Of a DNA stretch of 64,000 nt, positions 43,458 to 52,484 are shown in pieces. Made by a program: the position numbers and the translations under genes. The notes below the pieces were generated by a model. That model was not told the origin of the DNA. It saw only the letters and a program-made list of their open reading frames with translations, and did no database searches. Source of the stretch: Clostridium ljungdahlii (lineage in GTDB: Bacteria > Bacillota > Clostridia > Clostridiales > Clostridiaceae); contig NZ_LITT01000009.1 of the NCBI RefSeq assembly GCF_001636845.1, positions 1-64,000 of the forward strand, given 5' to 3'. Positions within the stretch are counted from its first letter, which is position 1. Every line of letters begins with the position of its first letter.

Positions 43458-44075
43458 TCAATTCCTCTTTTCCTTTAACTTACTCACATTAACTCCAATA
43501 TTGTTAGCCCTTAAATAATTCAAATACTCTTTCGCATCTTCTTTTATATTTTCGTCACATACATATAGCACACTATGGATTTTTAAAAAATTCAACATTT
43601 CAACTTCCGGCAAATCCTCTTCTGTTATCTCATATTGATTGTTATATTGATTTACACTATTTATTTCAATATCCACATATCGATTACTATCAAGTATAAT
43701 CATGTATTTATCATAATTTTTTAAACGTGTGTTTGAAAATAAAGCAAGCTTTTTTAATATAGGCTTACTTTTAACTACTCCAAAATCGTGACATACCATA
43801 TTAAAATCTGGTACTATAGTATATTTATCTCTATACTTATATCCATATTCAAGTCCTCTGTCTCCTGGTATATCGAGTATAACTAAATCTTCTCCATTTC
43901 CAACAGATTTAATTTTAGTAATATCTAATTGTACCTTATTTTCGATATCTACATTCTCTAAATTTACAACAGATGTAAAAACAAGAGACTTTATAAAGCA
44001 GGACATCACTCCTGCATTTAAATAAAAATTTTTATATATATTGTAATAGCACTCCTTAATAGCTTCATCTATCAA
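43458..44075 (-). CDS. Hypothetical protein, 205 residues, in the ATP-grasp cluster
   Basis: I do not recognise this protein. It is mixed alpha/beta (VILDIPGDRGLEYGYKYRDK, then YMIILDSNRYVDIEINSV) with a C-terminal SVLYVCDENIKEDAKEYLNY that looks like a Rossmann-type end. It has no signal peptide. Its ATG overlaps the stop of the Sm-like gene (ATGA arrangement), so the two are translationally coupled. Confidence 0.65.
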   Translation of the reverse strand: MIDEAIKECYYNIYKNFYLNAGVMSCFIKSLVFTSVVNLENVDIENKVQLDITKIKSVGNGEDLVILDIPGDRGLEYGYKYRDKYTIVPDFNMVCHDFGVVKSKPILKKLALFSNTRLKNYDKYMIILDSNRYVDIEINSVNQYNNQYEITEEDLPEVEMLNFLKIHSVLYVCDENIKEDAKEYLNYLRANNIGVNVSKLKEKRN

Positions 44076-44299
44076 TATCCAAGGCTCCTTTCCCTCTCAA
44101 CTACAACAGAAAAACACTTTTTTAAGTTTATACAATGAGAAAGTCCTCTTTCATCTTCTATTTCTATAAAATCATCTGTTACCCCCATAACAGTTACATC
44201 CTTTAATGACGTATCTTCCCGTTCATTGTTATAAGATTCTATACTAGCATAGATATATATATTAACCTTAGCTCCCAAATATTTTTGTAACCCAACCAT
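44072..44299 (-). CDS. Small Sm-like beta-barrel protein
   Basis: The 75-residue protein has the length and strand pattern of an Sm/Hfq-like or similar small barrel: KVNIYIYASIES, DVTVMGVTDDFIEIEDERG, then HCINLKKCFSVVVE. Many such short proteins fine-tune RNA or protein contacts; the fold is inferred from pattern only. It is the first gene of a five-gene unit and has an AGGAGG site. Confidence 0.6.
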   Translation of the reverse strand: MVGLQKYLGAKVNIYIYASIESYNNEREDTSLKDVTVMGVTDDFIEIEDERGLSHCINLKKCFSVVVERERSLGY

Positions 44300-44363
44300 T
44301 TATATATCCTCCTATTTTATAAATTAATGATACAATTATATTACTATTTTCCTATAATGTTAA

Positions 44364-45185
44364 CTACTTTTCATAATTTTTCAATGCTTCAAAGATTCTT
44401 TTTGAAATGGCCTCATAACCTATAGAATTAGGATGAAAATTATCTGCAGCAAAATAATTTCCTGAATTATATTTAAAAAGGTCATATGTAGGAATATATA
44501 TAGCATTATCATCTGAAGATACAAGTTGGTCTGTTTTATAATTCCACTCATTTAGAAGTTCCAATTTGTCTTCAGTTAGCTCACTTCCAAAAGGATTATA
44601 CAATCCAATAAACACAATTATACTATTTTGATTTCTACTTCTTATTAGTTTAAAGACATCTGACAGATTTTTCATGTACTTATTTTCAACTGTCTTCAAG
44701 CTATCTGTCTGAACAACAGAGGAAACTGTACTTGAATTTTTAAAATTTTTTATTTCATTTCCACCAATAGAAATAAAAATCATATTTGAATCCTGTATAT
44801 ACTGCAGGGTCTGCTTACTTTTTACTATATTTAAAAGTCCAGAAGATACATCACCATTAACGGAAATGTTGGTAATGTCTATGGGTTTTTTAGTTTTATT
44901 TTTCCAAAGTTTAGAAAAGTCACTTGCGAATCCACTATTAGTTTCATCCCCAGTTCCTCTTGCTAGTGAATCACCCATAACTAAAATATTATAGGAATTA
45001 CTGTTTAATTTTTTTATTTTAGTATCCACAGCTTTATTCTCACTTCCCTTATTTGCAACTTTACTACTGCTGCTGCCAGATGATGCATTAGTAATATTAA
45101 TAGAATATGCAAATCCTGCTGCAAATACTATTGTAAATACAAATGCAGCAATAGATAAAATTGTAAATTTCACTTTTTTGTACAT
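44364..45185 (-). CDS. Secreted SGNH/GDSL-type hydrolase
   Basis: The 273-residue protein has a signal or anchor segment (about 8-30), a Ser-rich linker and an SGNH hydrolase domain. Visible are the GDS nucleophile block (ILVMGDSLARGTGDE), the Gly/Asn blocks (VNGDVSSG and ISIGGNE), and the Asp-His pair in DNFHPNSIGYEAI. It is an exported esterase or acetyl-hydrolase; targets may include wall or exopolymer acetyl groups, or a conjugate on the secreted protein. It stands between the ABC exporter genes and the five-gene ATP-grasp unit, all in one direction. Confidence 0.82.
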   Translation of the reverse strand: MYKKVKFTILSIAAFVFTIVFAAGFAYSINITNASSGSSSSKVANKGSENKAVDTKIKKLNSNSYNILVMGDSLARGTGDETNSGFASDFSKLWKNKTKKPIDITNISVNGDVSSGLLNIVKSKQTLQYIQDSNMIFISIGGNEIKNFKNSSTVSSVVQTDSLKTVENKYMKNLSDVFKLIRSRNQNSIIVFIGLYNPFGSELTEDKLELLNEWNYKTDQLVSSDDNAIYIPTYDLFKYNSGNYFAADNFHPNSIGYEAISKRIFEALKNYEK

Positions 45186-45263
45186 TACATTTTCCCCCTA
45201 CCTCATAAGGCATTTTCAAAGAAATAACCAGTCAGTATGCTAGCCCATTTTTTATCATACTGC

Positions 45264-46268
45264 CTAAACCAATACATCTTGTTTTTGAAATACGCTGAAA
45301 CTTATAACTAAAGCTGCAATTGACCATAAACACAGCACTAATGCAGAAAAAGAAAGACTCATCCCAGAAACAGGTTGATAAGATGCTGTTAAATACTGTG
45401 TTAAATCCAAATTTACAGCAAAGAAATATTTAATCATCGGCCAATCCTGTAAAAACATCTGGAGGAACCCCCCTCCTATTAAAGTTGCCAGCATTATACC
45501 CACAGATGTAACAGTATTTCTCACTATTACAGAAACCATAAAAGATAAAGTTGCAATATTTACAGAGACAAACCATCCAAGTGAATATACTAAGATAGCA
45601 TACTGCCACTGGTAAATTCTTATTACATTTGAGGAATCCAGCTTATCTCCTATAACTTTAAATCCCGTTGCCATAGGTTCATTCCATCCTCCACTGTGAA
45701 ATGCAAAACTTGATATTATTACGCACATAAGCGCAGACTCTAAAATTACTATACATGATAAAATCAAAACCCCAATGTACTTGCTAAGTAGTATCTTCCA
45801 CCTTGGAACAGCCCTAGTTAACAATACCTTTATTGTTTTGGAGGAAAATTCTCCAGAAACAGCATCTCCTGCTAATATAATTATGAGCAGCGGTAAAAAT
45901 AAATAAATTGCCTCATCCATAAAATCAATAGTAAATTTTGCACTAGTTGGAGTTATTGGATTTATGTTGTGATTTATATAATACTGCAGCTGTTCAATTT
46001 GAATATTTATTGAATTTTTTCTGTCCTCTTTTATGTATTGACTGTTCATAGTATTTTTTAAATATAATATCTGCTGATTCACCATTGATTTCCAATTATA
46101 ATTTTGAGTTTGTCCCGGTGTACCTGAAAATCTCATTATTGTATGTTTATATGATGCATTTTCTCCATAACAAAAAAGAGATACGAGTACAAGTAAAATT
46201 ACAGAAATAAGAACTAGTTTCTTTTTTGAAAGCATCTTAAGTACTTCATTTTCAATTAATCTTATCAA
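45264..46268 (-). CDS. ABC-2 type exporter permease
   Basis: The 334-residue protein has six membrane helices and a large extracytoplasmic loop after the first, with the EIDEAIYLFLPLLIIILAGD-type second helix and FSSKTIKVLLTRAVPRWKIL typical of BcrB/ABC-2 permeases. It works with the ATPase encoded upstream, 17 bases away. Likely roles are export of a peptide or lipid-linked product, or resistance to one. Confidence 0.85.
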   Translation of the reverse strand: MIRLIENEVLKMLSKKKLVLISVILLVLVSLFCYGENASYKHTIMRFSGTPGQTQNYNWKSMVNQQILYLKNTMNSQYIKEDRKNSINIQIEQLQYYINHNINPITPTSAKFTIDFMDEAIYLFLPLLIIILAGDAVSGEFSSKTIKVLLTRAVPRWKILLSKYIGVLILSCIVILESALMCVIISSFAFHSGGWNEPMATGFKVIGDKLDSSNVIRIYQWQYAILVYSLGWFVSVNIATLSFMVSVIVRNTVTSVGIMLATLIGGGFLQMFLQDWPMIKYFFAVNLDLTQYLTASYQPVSGMSLSFSALVLCLWSIAALVISFSVFQKQDVLV

Positions 46269-46285
46269 AATTTTATGCCCCCCAA

Positions 46286-47200
46286 TTAAACAATTTGATT
46301 TCCCTCTGTCAGGTTCAAAAACAAATCCTCTAGTGTCTTGTTTTTGTTGTCAACATACTTTATCATAAGTCCTTGTTCCACAAAGCAGGAATTTATCTCT
46401 TGAAGCTTTTCTAGCGAAACATTTGCTTCAAGCCTTTCTTCAACTACATTGCCTTTGACCTTCCAAATTTCTTCTAAAATTTTTCTTCCCTTTTCATTGT
46501 CATTTAAAACCCAGAATACTCCTTGATTATTTAATAATTTATCTACATCTGCACTCTCTAAAACAGTTTCCCCATTTTTAATTATAGTTACTTTGTCACA
46601 CATAAGTTCTATTTCAGAAATAATATGACTTGATACAAGTACAGAAATATTTTTTTCACTTGCCAATTGTTTTACTAAGTTTCTAAGTTCACTTATTCCA
46701 GATGGATCAAGTCCATTAGTTGGTTCATCTAAAATGAGAAGTTTTGGATTATGCATTAAAGCCTGTGCAATCCCAAGTCTCTGCTTCATTCCAAGAGAAT
46801 ATGTACTTACCTTGTCCCTAATTCTATTTTTTAAGCCTACCAAATCTACTACATTTATTATATCCTTTTCTGTAACAGCTCTACTCATGGATGCTAGCAT
46901 CTTTAAATTATCTATTCCGCTCATATAGTTATATAAATCAGGTCCTTCTATAATACATCCCACATTTGACATAGCTTTTACATAATTTTTAGTTATAGAG
47001 TATCCACATATATCAACTTTTCCAGAAGTAGGCTTTGAAAGTCCTACAATCATACGAAGTGTCGTTGATTTTCCTGCTCCATTAGGACCTAAAAAACCCA
47101 TTACTTCTCCCTGCTTCATTGAAAAACTTATTCCTTTAATTATCTGCCTACCCTTTATTGTTTTTGTAACATTGTCCAGTAACAATACTTCATCTTTCAT
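46286..47200 (-). CDS. ABC exporter ATP-binding protein, BcrA-like
   Basis: The 304-residue protein has Walker A GPNGAGKST (38-46), signature YSLGMKQRLGIA, Walker B LLILDEPTNGLDP and the switch His in SSHIISE. The C-terminal 80 residues are a typical BcrA/DrrA-type tail. It powers the permease encoded next. Together they may export the peptide or polymer made by the downstream genes; this is inferred from position. Confidence 0.9.
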   Translation of the reverse strand: MKDEVLLLDNVTKTIKGRQIIKGISFSMKQGEVMGFLGPNGAGKSTTLRMIVGLSKPTSGKVDICGYSITKNYVKAMSNVGCIIEGPDLYNYMSGIDNLKMLASMSRAVTEKDIINVVDLVGLKNRIRDKVSTYSLGMKQRLGIAQALMHNPKLLILDEPTNGLDPSGISELRNLVKQLASEKNISVLVSSHIISEIELMCDKVTIIKNGETVLESADVDKLLNNQGVFWVLNDNEKGRKILEEIWKVKGNVVEERLEANVSLEKLQEINSCFVEQGLMIKYVDNKNKTLEDLFLNLTEGNQIV

Positions 47201-47240
47201 CTTTATACCTTCTTTTTAAGAGTTATATGATATATACTTT

Positions 47241-47269
47241 ATTATGAGTAAATTTATAGTATATATCAA
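47241..47269 (-). promoter_or_regulatory. Probable promoter of the ABC/ATP-grasp cluster
   Basis: Minus strand TTGATA and CATAAT are separated by 17 bases. It lies about 40 bases upstream of the ATPase start. No other strong promoter is visible before the cluster. Confidence 0.4.
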
Positions 47270-47450
47270 TATCAATTGGTGTGATTTAATATTTTATTAA
47301 TTTTAATAAATATCCTATTATATAATTGAAGCTTCTCTAGACAGGCGAAATATTTATAACAAAATTTTAAAATTATCTTTGACTTAGATCCCACTCTAAG
47401 GTTTATCCTCTTCATATACAATATATAGAAGAGATAATTGTAAAAAATGA

Positions 47451-47582
47451 CTATAAATTTAAGGCAGGATAATAAAAAGGAATTGCTGAACTTTTACCAC
47501 GCTCATCAATTCCTCTAAACACTCTACATGATCTATAGACCATATTCATCTTAGTAGAACTTTTCCCATCATATGGACTCAT
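47451..47582 (-). CDS. Possible small ORF after cysN, 43 residues
   Basis: A frame of 43 codons follows cysN by 25 bases and reads MSPYDGKSSTKMNMVYRSCR and GIDERGKSSAIPFYYPALNL. It looks protein-like but has no ribosome site, so it may be a remnant of a gene once in the sulfate operon. Confidence 0.3.
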   Translation of the reverse strand: MSPYDGKSSTKMNMVYRSCRVFRGIDERGKSSAIPFYYPALNL

Positions 47583-47607
47583 ACTATTTCATGGGCTTCT
47601 GTAACTT

Positions 47608-49311
47608 CTATAATACGTCCATCTGAGCCTTATGAAATATTACTCCTCTATAAGTTTCTAGGTTAACCCATTTATTTAAAAATTCCACTTCATTTTCTTG
47701 CTTCATTTTATTATATTCATTTAAGAACTCTAACGTTTCCTCAGCTGAATTTACTTTTACTGCAAACCCTCTACCATTGACTATTGGAACTCCCGTATAC
47801 TTATATCTATCAATAGATTGAATGTCACTAATCCTCTTGTGACGAACTTTAATTGCTACCCAATCACGAAGAACTAAAATATCCACATTTTCTGGATACT
47901 TGTAACTCTCACCTTGAACCGGAATTTCATCTCCCACTGTATAGGTATGTGATACTGATTTATATTTCGATAAAGATAAACTTTCTGTATTATAGTAGAA
48001 TTCTTCGAAAACATCTCCTCTTGCTTTTAGATCATTATACTGAAATGCAATCTTATCCTTCTTATTTTCACTATTGAAAATATCTTCTACAACACCACAA
48101 GCTGAGGTCATATTAGTAATACGATCAATTAATATAAGTTCTCCTAGAGTCTTGTGCACGCGAAACTTGTCCACTACAATCTTTTCAGAAAGTGATATAT
48201 TACATATTACAATTTCATTTTTCTTTAAAAATCCAGTAGATAAGTGTTCTCCTGTATTTACATCAATTTTATATTTTATCTCTGTAACAGCACCTGGAAG
48301 CATTTTTGTTCCTATCTTTACAAAATAATCTTTTCCTGCTGTTAACTCAGAATCATCCATCCAAAGAATGGTAGCAGTAATTAAATTGCTGGTTACAAGC
48401 TTTGTATCTTTTGTAAGCACACATCCCCTAGATACATCTACTTCCTTGTTAAGCTGTATTGTTATAGGCTGGCCTTTTACTGCACTTTGTACGTTCTTAT
48501 CTGTCATATGAATACTTTTTATTAGTGCTTTCTCGCTACTTGGAAGTGTTGTTACTTCATCTCCTACTGTAATGCTGCCAGCTTCAATCTCTCCTTGAAA
48601 ACCTCTAAAAGTGTGATCTGGTCTACATACTCTCTGTACTGGCATATAAAAATCTTTCTCTTCACCAGTACTTTCCACATCTACATTTTCAAGATAAGTT
48701 AAAATAGGTATTCCGGTATACCACGATATATTTTCTGACTTCTTTGTAATGTTATCCCCCTCTGTAGCAGATACAGGAATGACTTCAATATTTTTCAATG
48801 AAAGTTCCTTCTTTAACTTTCTAATTTCTTCTTCAATTTTTAAAAACCTTTCTTGATTATATCCAATTAAATCCATCTTGTTAACAGCAAATATGAAATG
48901 TTTGATACCCATTAATGAACAAATTCTTGCATGTCTTCTTGTTTGAACAAGTACCCCTTGTTTTGCATCTATAAGTATAATGGCAAGATCTGCAAAGGAT
49001 GCACCTACTGCCATGTTTCTGGTATACTCTTCATGCCCTGGTGTATCAGCTACAATAAAACTTCGATTATCTGTTGTAAAATAACGATATGCCACATCTA
49101 TAGTAATACCCTGTTCACGCTCTGCCATAAGACCATCTAATAATAAAGAGTAGTCAATAGCTCCCCCACGGCTGCCAACCCTACTATCTAATTCCAAGGC
49201 TTTTTTCTGATCTGCAAATAAAAGCTTTGCATCATATAAAATATGTCCAATAAGAGTGGATTTTCCATCGTCCACGCTACCACAGGTTATAAACTTTAAC
49301 AAGCTTTTCAT
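47608..49311 (-). CDS. cysN: Sulfate adenylyltransferase large subunit (GTPase), extended
   Basis: The 567-residue GTPase subunit works with CysD to make adenylylsulfate (APS) from sulfate and ATP. It has G1 GSVDDGKST (11-19), G3 DTPGHEEYTRNM and G4 NKMDL, followed by two barrels. It is about 90-100 residues longer than a plain CysN. In the place where many bacteria fuse the CysC APS kinase there is an unrelated segment without a P-loop (DVFEEFYYNTESLSLSKY onwards). This fits a pathway that reduces APS directly. It begins two bases after cysD ends. Confidence 0.93.
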   Translation of the reverse strand: MKSLLKFITCGSVDDGKSTLIGHILYDAKLLFADQKKALELDSRVGSRGGAIDYSLLLDGLMAEREQGITIDVAYRYFTTDNRSFIVADTPGHEEYTRNMAVGASFADLAIILIDAKQGVLVQTRRHARICSLMGIKHFIFAVNKMDLIGYNQERFLKIEEEIRKLKKELSLKNIEVIPVSATEGDNITKKSENISWYTGIPILTYLENVDVESTGEEKDFYMPVQRVCRPDHTFRGFQGEIEAGSITVGDEVTTLPSSEKALIKSIHMTDKNVQSAVKGQPITIQLNKEVDVSRGCVLTKDTKLVTSNLITATILWMDDSELTAGKDYFVKIGTKMLPGAVTEIKYKIDVNTGEHLSTGFLKKNEIVICNISLSEKIVVDKFRVHKTLGELILIDRITNMTSACGVVEDIFNSENKKDKIAFQYNDLKARGDVFEEFYYNTESLSLSKYKSVSHTYTVGDEIPVQGESYKYPENVDILVLRDWVAIKVRHKRISDIQSIDRYKYTGVPIVNGRGFAVKVNSAEETLEFLNEYNKMKQENEVEFLNKWVNLETYRGVIFHKAQMDVL

Positions 49312-49312
49312 A

Positions 49313-50212
49313 CTAGAAATACCCCTCTTTCTTTCTTCTTTCCATACTGCCTATTTCTTCAGTATCAATAACACGGGTGGTTCTCTCAGATGATACCGCA
49401 CTTAATGTTTCTTCAATAATTTCATCTAAAGTTGCAGCTTCTGATTCGATGCCTCCTGTTAGAGGATAGCATCCCAGAGTTCTAAAACGCACCTTTTTGT
49501 ATTCAATTTTTTCTCCTGGTAATAATCTCATTCTATCGTCATCCACCATAATGATATTACCATCTCTATATACCACTGGACGTTCCTTTGCAAAATATAA
49601 TGATACGATATCAATATTTTCTCTTTTAATATATTGCCAGATGTCCCTTTCTGTCCAATTTGAAATAGGAAAAACTCTCATACTCTCACCTTTATGAATT
49701 CTAGTATTATAAAGTTTCCACATTTCTGGCCTCTGATTTTTAGGGTCCCATGCCTGTGCCTCGTTACGGAAAGAAAAAATTCTCTCTTTTGCTCGTGACT
49801 TTTCTTCATCACGACGACCACCACCAAAAGCTGCTGTAAAACCATATTTTTTCAGTCCTTGTTTTAAAGCCTGAGTTTTCATAATATCTGTGTAAGATGA
49901 ACCATAATCAAAAGGATTAATTCCCTGTTTTACCCCTTCTTCGTTAGTATGAACAAGCATCTCTATTCCTAATTCCTTCGCCCTTCTATCACGAAATTCT
50001 ATCATTTCTTTAAACTTCCATGTAGTGTCAATATGCATGAATGGAAACGGTGGTTTCTCTGGATAAAATGCTTTCATGGCAAGGTGCAACATAACAGAGC
50101 TATCTTTTCCTATTGAATATAACATTACTGGTTTTTCACATTCCGCAACAACTTCGCGAATAATATATATTGCTTCTGCTTCTAATTTATCAAGATGTGA
50201 CAATTCACTCAT
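49313..50212 (-). CDS. cysD: Sulfate adenylyltransferase small subunit
   Basis: The 299-residue protein has the PP-loop [19 protein letters not shown] and the conserved [16 protein letters not shown] and [11 protein letters not shown] segments of CysD. It catalyses APS formation with CysN in assimilatory sulfate reduction. The GGAGG site precedes the ATG. A gap of 240 bases separates it from aprB, but the same direction and pathway suggest one operon. Confidence 0.95.
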   Translation of the reverse strand: MSELSHLDKLEAEAIYIIREVVAECEKPVMLYSIGKDSSVMLHLAMKAFYPEKPPFPFMHIDTTWKFKEMIEFRDRRAKELGIEMLVHTNEEGVKQGINPFDYGSSYTDIMKTQALKQGLKKYGFTAAFGGGRRDEEKSRAKERIFSFRNEAQAWDPKNQRPEMWKLYNTRIHKGESMRVFPISNWTERDIWQYIKRENIDIVSLYFAKERPVVYRDGNIIMVDDDRMRLLPGEKIEYKKVRFRTLGCYPLTGGIESEAATLDEIIEETLSAVSSERTTRVIDTEEIGSMERRKKEGYF

Positions 50213-50452
50213 TATTAAATCCTCCTACTGTTTCTATTTATTTTTTTCGATAACAATCCTCTCTGATTCCCCTTTTAACGAAGGCGTAAAGAGCTGCTAC
50301 TTAACTTGATTCATTCAACTAAGAATCTGGTATAAGTTAAATACCTAAATTATATTTAACGTGCAAAGCCCAGTCATCGTAGACAAACTCTGTCTAATTC
50401 AAGCTTCACTTCATCACTAATTTTTCTAATTTCACATATCTAAAGCCTTTTG

Positions 50453-50767
50453 TTAATACTTATTAGAATCTTTACGGTTTACATCAATGGTCTGTACAGT
50501 TCCATTAGTTTTTTCAATATTCCAATGAACTATATCCCCTTCTGACACAACAGTTAGGCGGCTTCCTCTTCCTCCAATATCTGCCCCAAGATAAAAGGAA
50601 ATTGCACATTTCTTACATTCCTTTATACAGGAACTGCATCCCCAACAATCTTTTGGATACTTTATATAGGCTTTTCCGTCTTTATCTAACTTTATAAGAC
50701 TTCCTGGACATACAGATAAGCATTTTTTACAACCCACACATTTTTCTTTGTTAATTGATATGCTCAT
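50453..50767 (-). CDS. aprB: APS reductase beta subunit, ferredoxin type
   Basis: The 104-residue protein carries two [4Fe-4S] motifs, CVGCKKCLSVCP and CWGCSSCIKECKKC, with the insertion between Cys residues known from AprB. It passes electrons to the FAD of AprA, which reduces APS to sulfite and AMP. It is shorter than dissimilatory AprB (about 150) because the C-terminal wrap-around tail is reduced. It overlaps the end of aprA by 17 bases. Confidence 0.9.
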   Translation of the reverse strand: MSISINKEKCVGCKKCLSVCPGSLIKLDKDGKAYIKYPKDCWGCSSCIKECKKCAISFYLGADIGGRGSRLTVVSEGDIVHWNIEKTNGTVQTIDVNRKDSNKY

Positions 50768-52457
50768 AGGTTTTACCTCTTCCTACTAAATCTCTAAACA
50801 AAATAGTAAGTTTTCCATCCACAAGTTTTGAATTAACGTATTTAAGCCATTCATCACTTTTCTCTGGATAATCCAGATTTTCTGCAAAACTATGCCATCT
50901 AGTTTCTTTTCTTGCTCTTAAATGAGCAATCACTGACTTACAGAGAATCAATCTTTCTTTTAATTCATATACAAACATCAATTCATGCATATCACTTGCA
51001 TACAAATTACTGCTTAGCTTCATAATCTGCCCAATTTTTTCATCCGCCAATGCAAGCTGTTTTTCATTAAACTGATAATTACTTCCAATTCCTCCTGCAT
51101 AAGCATCCATCACTTTCTGCATAGCTTCTTCTAGCTCTTCAGATGAAAACATAGGGCTTTCAAAATTCAATATTCTTTCTACTTCCTGTTTCTTTGACTT
51201 GATAATTAAATCTTCCTCTGATTTCGATAAAATAACAGTACCGCTTTTATTCCTTTCTATTGCTTCTATTGCAGCTTTTCCAGCAATCTCACCCTCTACA
51301 AATGCACCTGTAACATATTTTTGTGGACAACCGCCAGCCACATCACCAGCAGCAAAAAGGCCTTTAATTGTAGTTTCACGTTTCGTATCAACCCAATATC
51401 CGCTTGCAGTGTGACCACCTACTATATACGGTTCGGTTCCTTCTATCTCTATGTTTTGTTCACTTGGATTTTTACCTTCTTCTATCCACTTCAAAGTCTG
51501 ACTTGGGGCCATATTCAAATATGCCTTTTGCAGCTCTTTATCCTGTGAAGAACTAATTCCTTTTGTTCTTAAATAGCAAGGCCCTCTGCCTTCCTTGTTC
51601 TCCCTTACTGTTCCATAAACTCTTTCAGAAGTAGTAAGACCATATTTTGCCTCATAAACTTCTCCTTTTGAATTAACCTGCTTTGCTCCTACACCTTGTG
51701 CTATAGTTCCAGTAGGTGCTATAGTGTCTTTACATCTTAAAGCAATAAATCGCATTTCAAAAGTAGTCATTTCCGCCCCTGATCGGATTCCCATAGCATA
51801 GCCTGCTCCAGTATTAAATGGTGGATACCACATCTTATGCCTGGAGAAACCTGGGTTATTAGGTTTATACAATCCTGCTGCACCACCAGTGGCACATATT
51901 ACTTTTTTGGCTCTAATTTCATAAAGTATTTCCTCTTCCACATCAATTGCAAAGGCACCCAATATTTGGTTATCCTTCACAATATAATCAATTGCATTCA
52001 CCTGATTCATAACCGTTACATCAGAAAGTTCTTTCACTGTGGCTGCTAAAATAGGCTTTACATTTTCTCCATTAATTTTAATATTTCTGTTTCCTCTAGC
52101 CACATACTCGCCATTTTCATCCTTTAAAATAACAAGTCCCAATTGTTCCATCTTTTTGGTTACTCTATTAAGTCCTTGAGACATAGTAAGAAGTAAATCT
52201 TCTCTTACTATGTTATCTGCATCCTTTTTTGCATAATCCACATAATCCTCTGGAGTTCTACCCTTTACAATATAAGCATTAAGCGCATTGACCCCAGCTG
52301 CCAAACAACCGCTTCTTTTAATATTTGCTTTTTCAACAATTAATACAGAAGCATTGGAATTTTCTCTTATGGTTAAGGCTGCATAACACCCTGCTGTACC
52401 TCCACCAATAATTAATATATCTGTTTCTAACTGTTTTACTTGTATCTCCTTTTTCAT
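50751..52457 (-). CDS. aprA: APS reductase alpha subunit (FAD)
   Basis: The 568-residue flavoprotein has the FAD motif GGGTAGCYAAL near the N-terminus, the RSGCLAAGVNALNAYIVKGR active-site region of AprA, and a helical C-terminus (HLRARKETRWHSFAENLDYP). Together with AprB it reduces adenylylsulfate. In strictly sulfate-respiring bacteria AprAB is dissimilatory; here, next to cysDN, an S-box riboswitch and sulfonate-type ABC genes, it serves assimilation. Confidence 0.92.
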   Translation of the reverse strand: MKKEIQVKQLETDILIIGGGTAGCYAALTIRENSNASVLIVEKANIKRSGCLAAGVNALNAYIVKGRTPEDYVDYAKKDADNIVREDLLLTMSQGLNRVTKKMEQLGLVILKDENGEYVARGNRNIKINGENVKPILAATVKELSDVTVMNQVNAIDYIVKDNQILGAFAIDVEEEILYEIRAKKVICATGGAAGLYKPNNPGFSRHKMWYPPFNTGAGYAMGIRSGAEMTTFEMRFIALRCKDTIAPTGTIAQGVGAKQVNSKGEVYEAKYGLTTSERVYGTVRENKEGRGPCYLRTKGISSSQDKELQKAYLNMAPSQTLKWIEEGKNPSEQNIEIEGTEPYIVGGHTASGYWVDTKRETTIKGLFAAGDVAGGCPQKYVTGAFVEGEIAGKAAIEAIERNKSGTVILSKSEEDLIIKSKKQEVERILNFESPMFSSEELEEAMQKVMDAYAGGIGSNYQFNEKQLALADEKIGQIMKLSSNLYASDMHELMFVYELKERLILCKSVIAHLRARKETRWHSFAENLDYPEKSDEWLKYVNSKLVDGKLTILFRDLVGRGKTYEHIN

Positions 52458-52484
52458 ACAATACTCCTTTTTAAATAATTCTTA

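Larger units (their letters stand above)
47201..47607. other. Intergenic region with the ABC-unit promoter and a small frame
   Basis: Leftward transcription of the ABC unit probably begins at 47241-47269. A palindrome (TCTTC-TATA/TATA-GAAGA near 47410-47433) has no T run. The left part of the cysN 3' flank contains a 43-codon frame described separately. Otherwise I see nothing. Confidence 0.45.

Noticed and set aside
47410-47433. Hairpin as terminator of cysN or of the ABC unit
   Set aside because: There is no T run on either strand.
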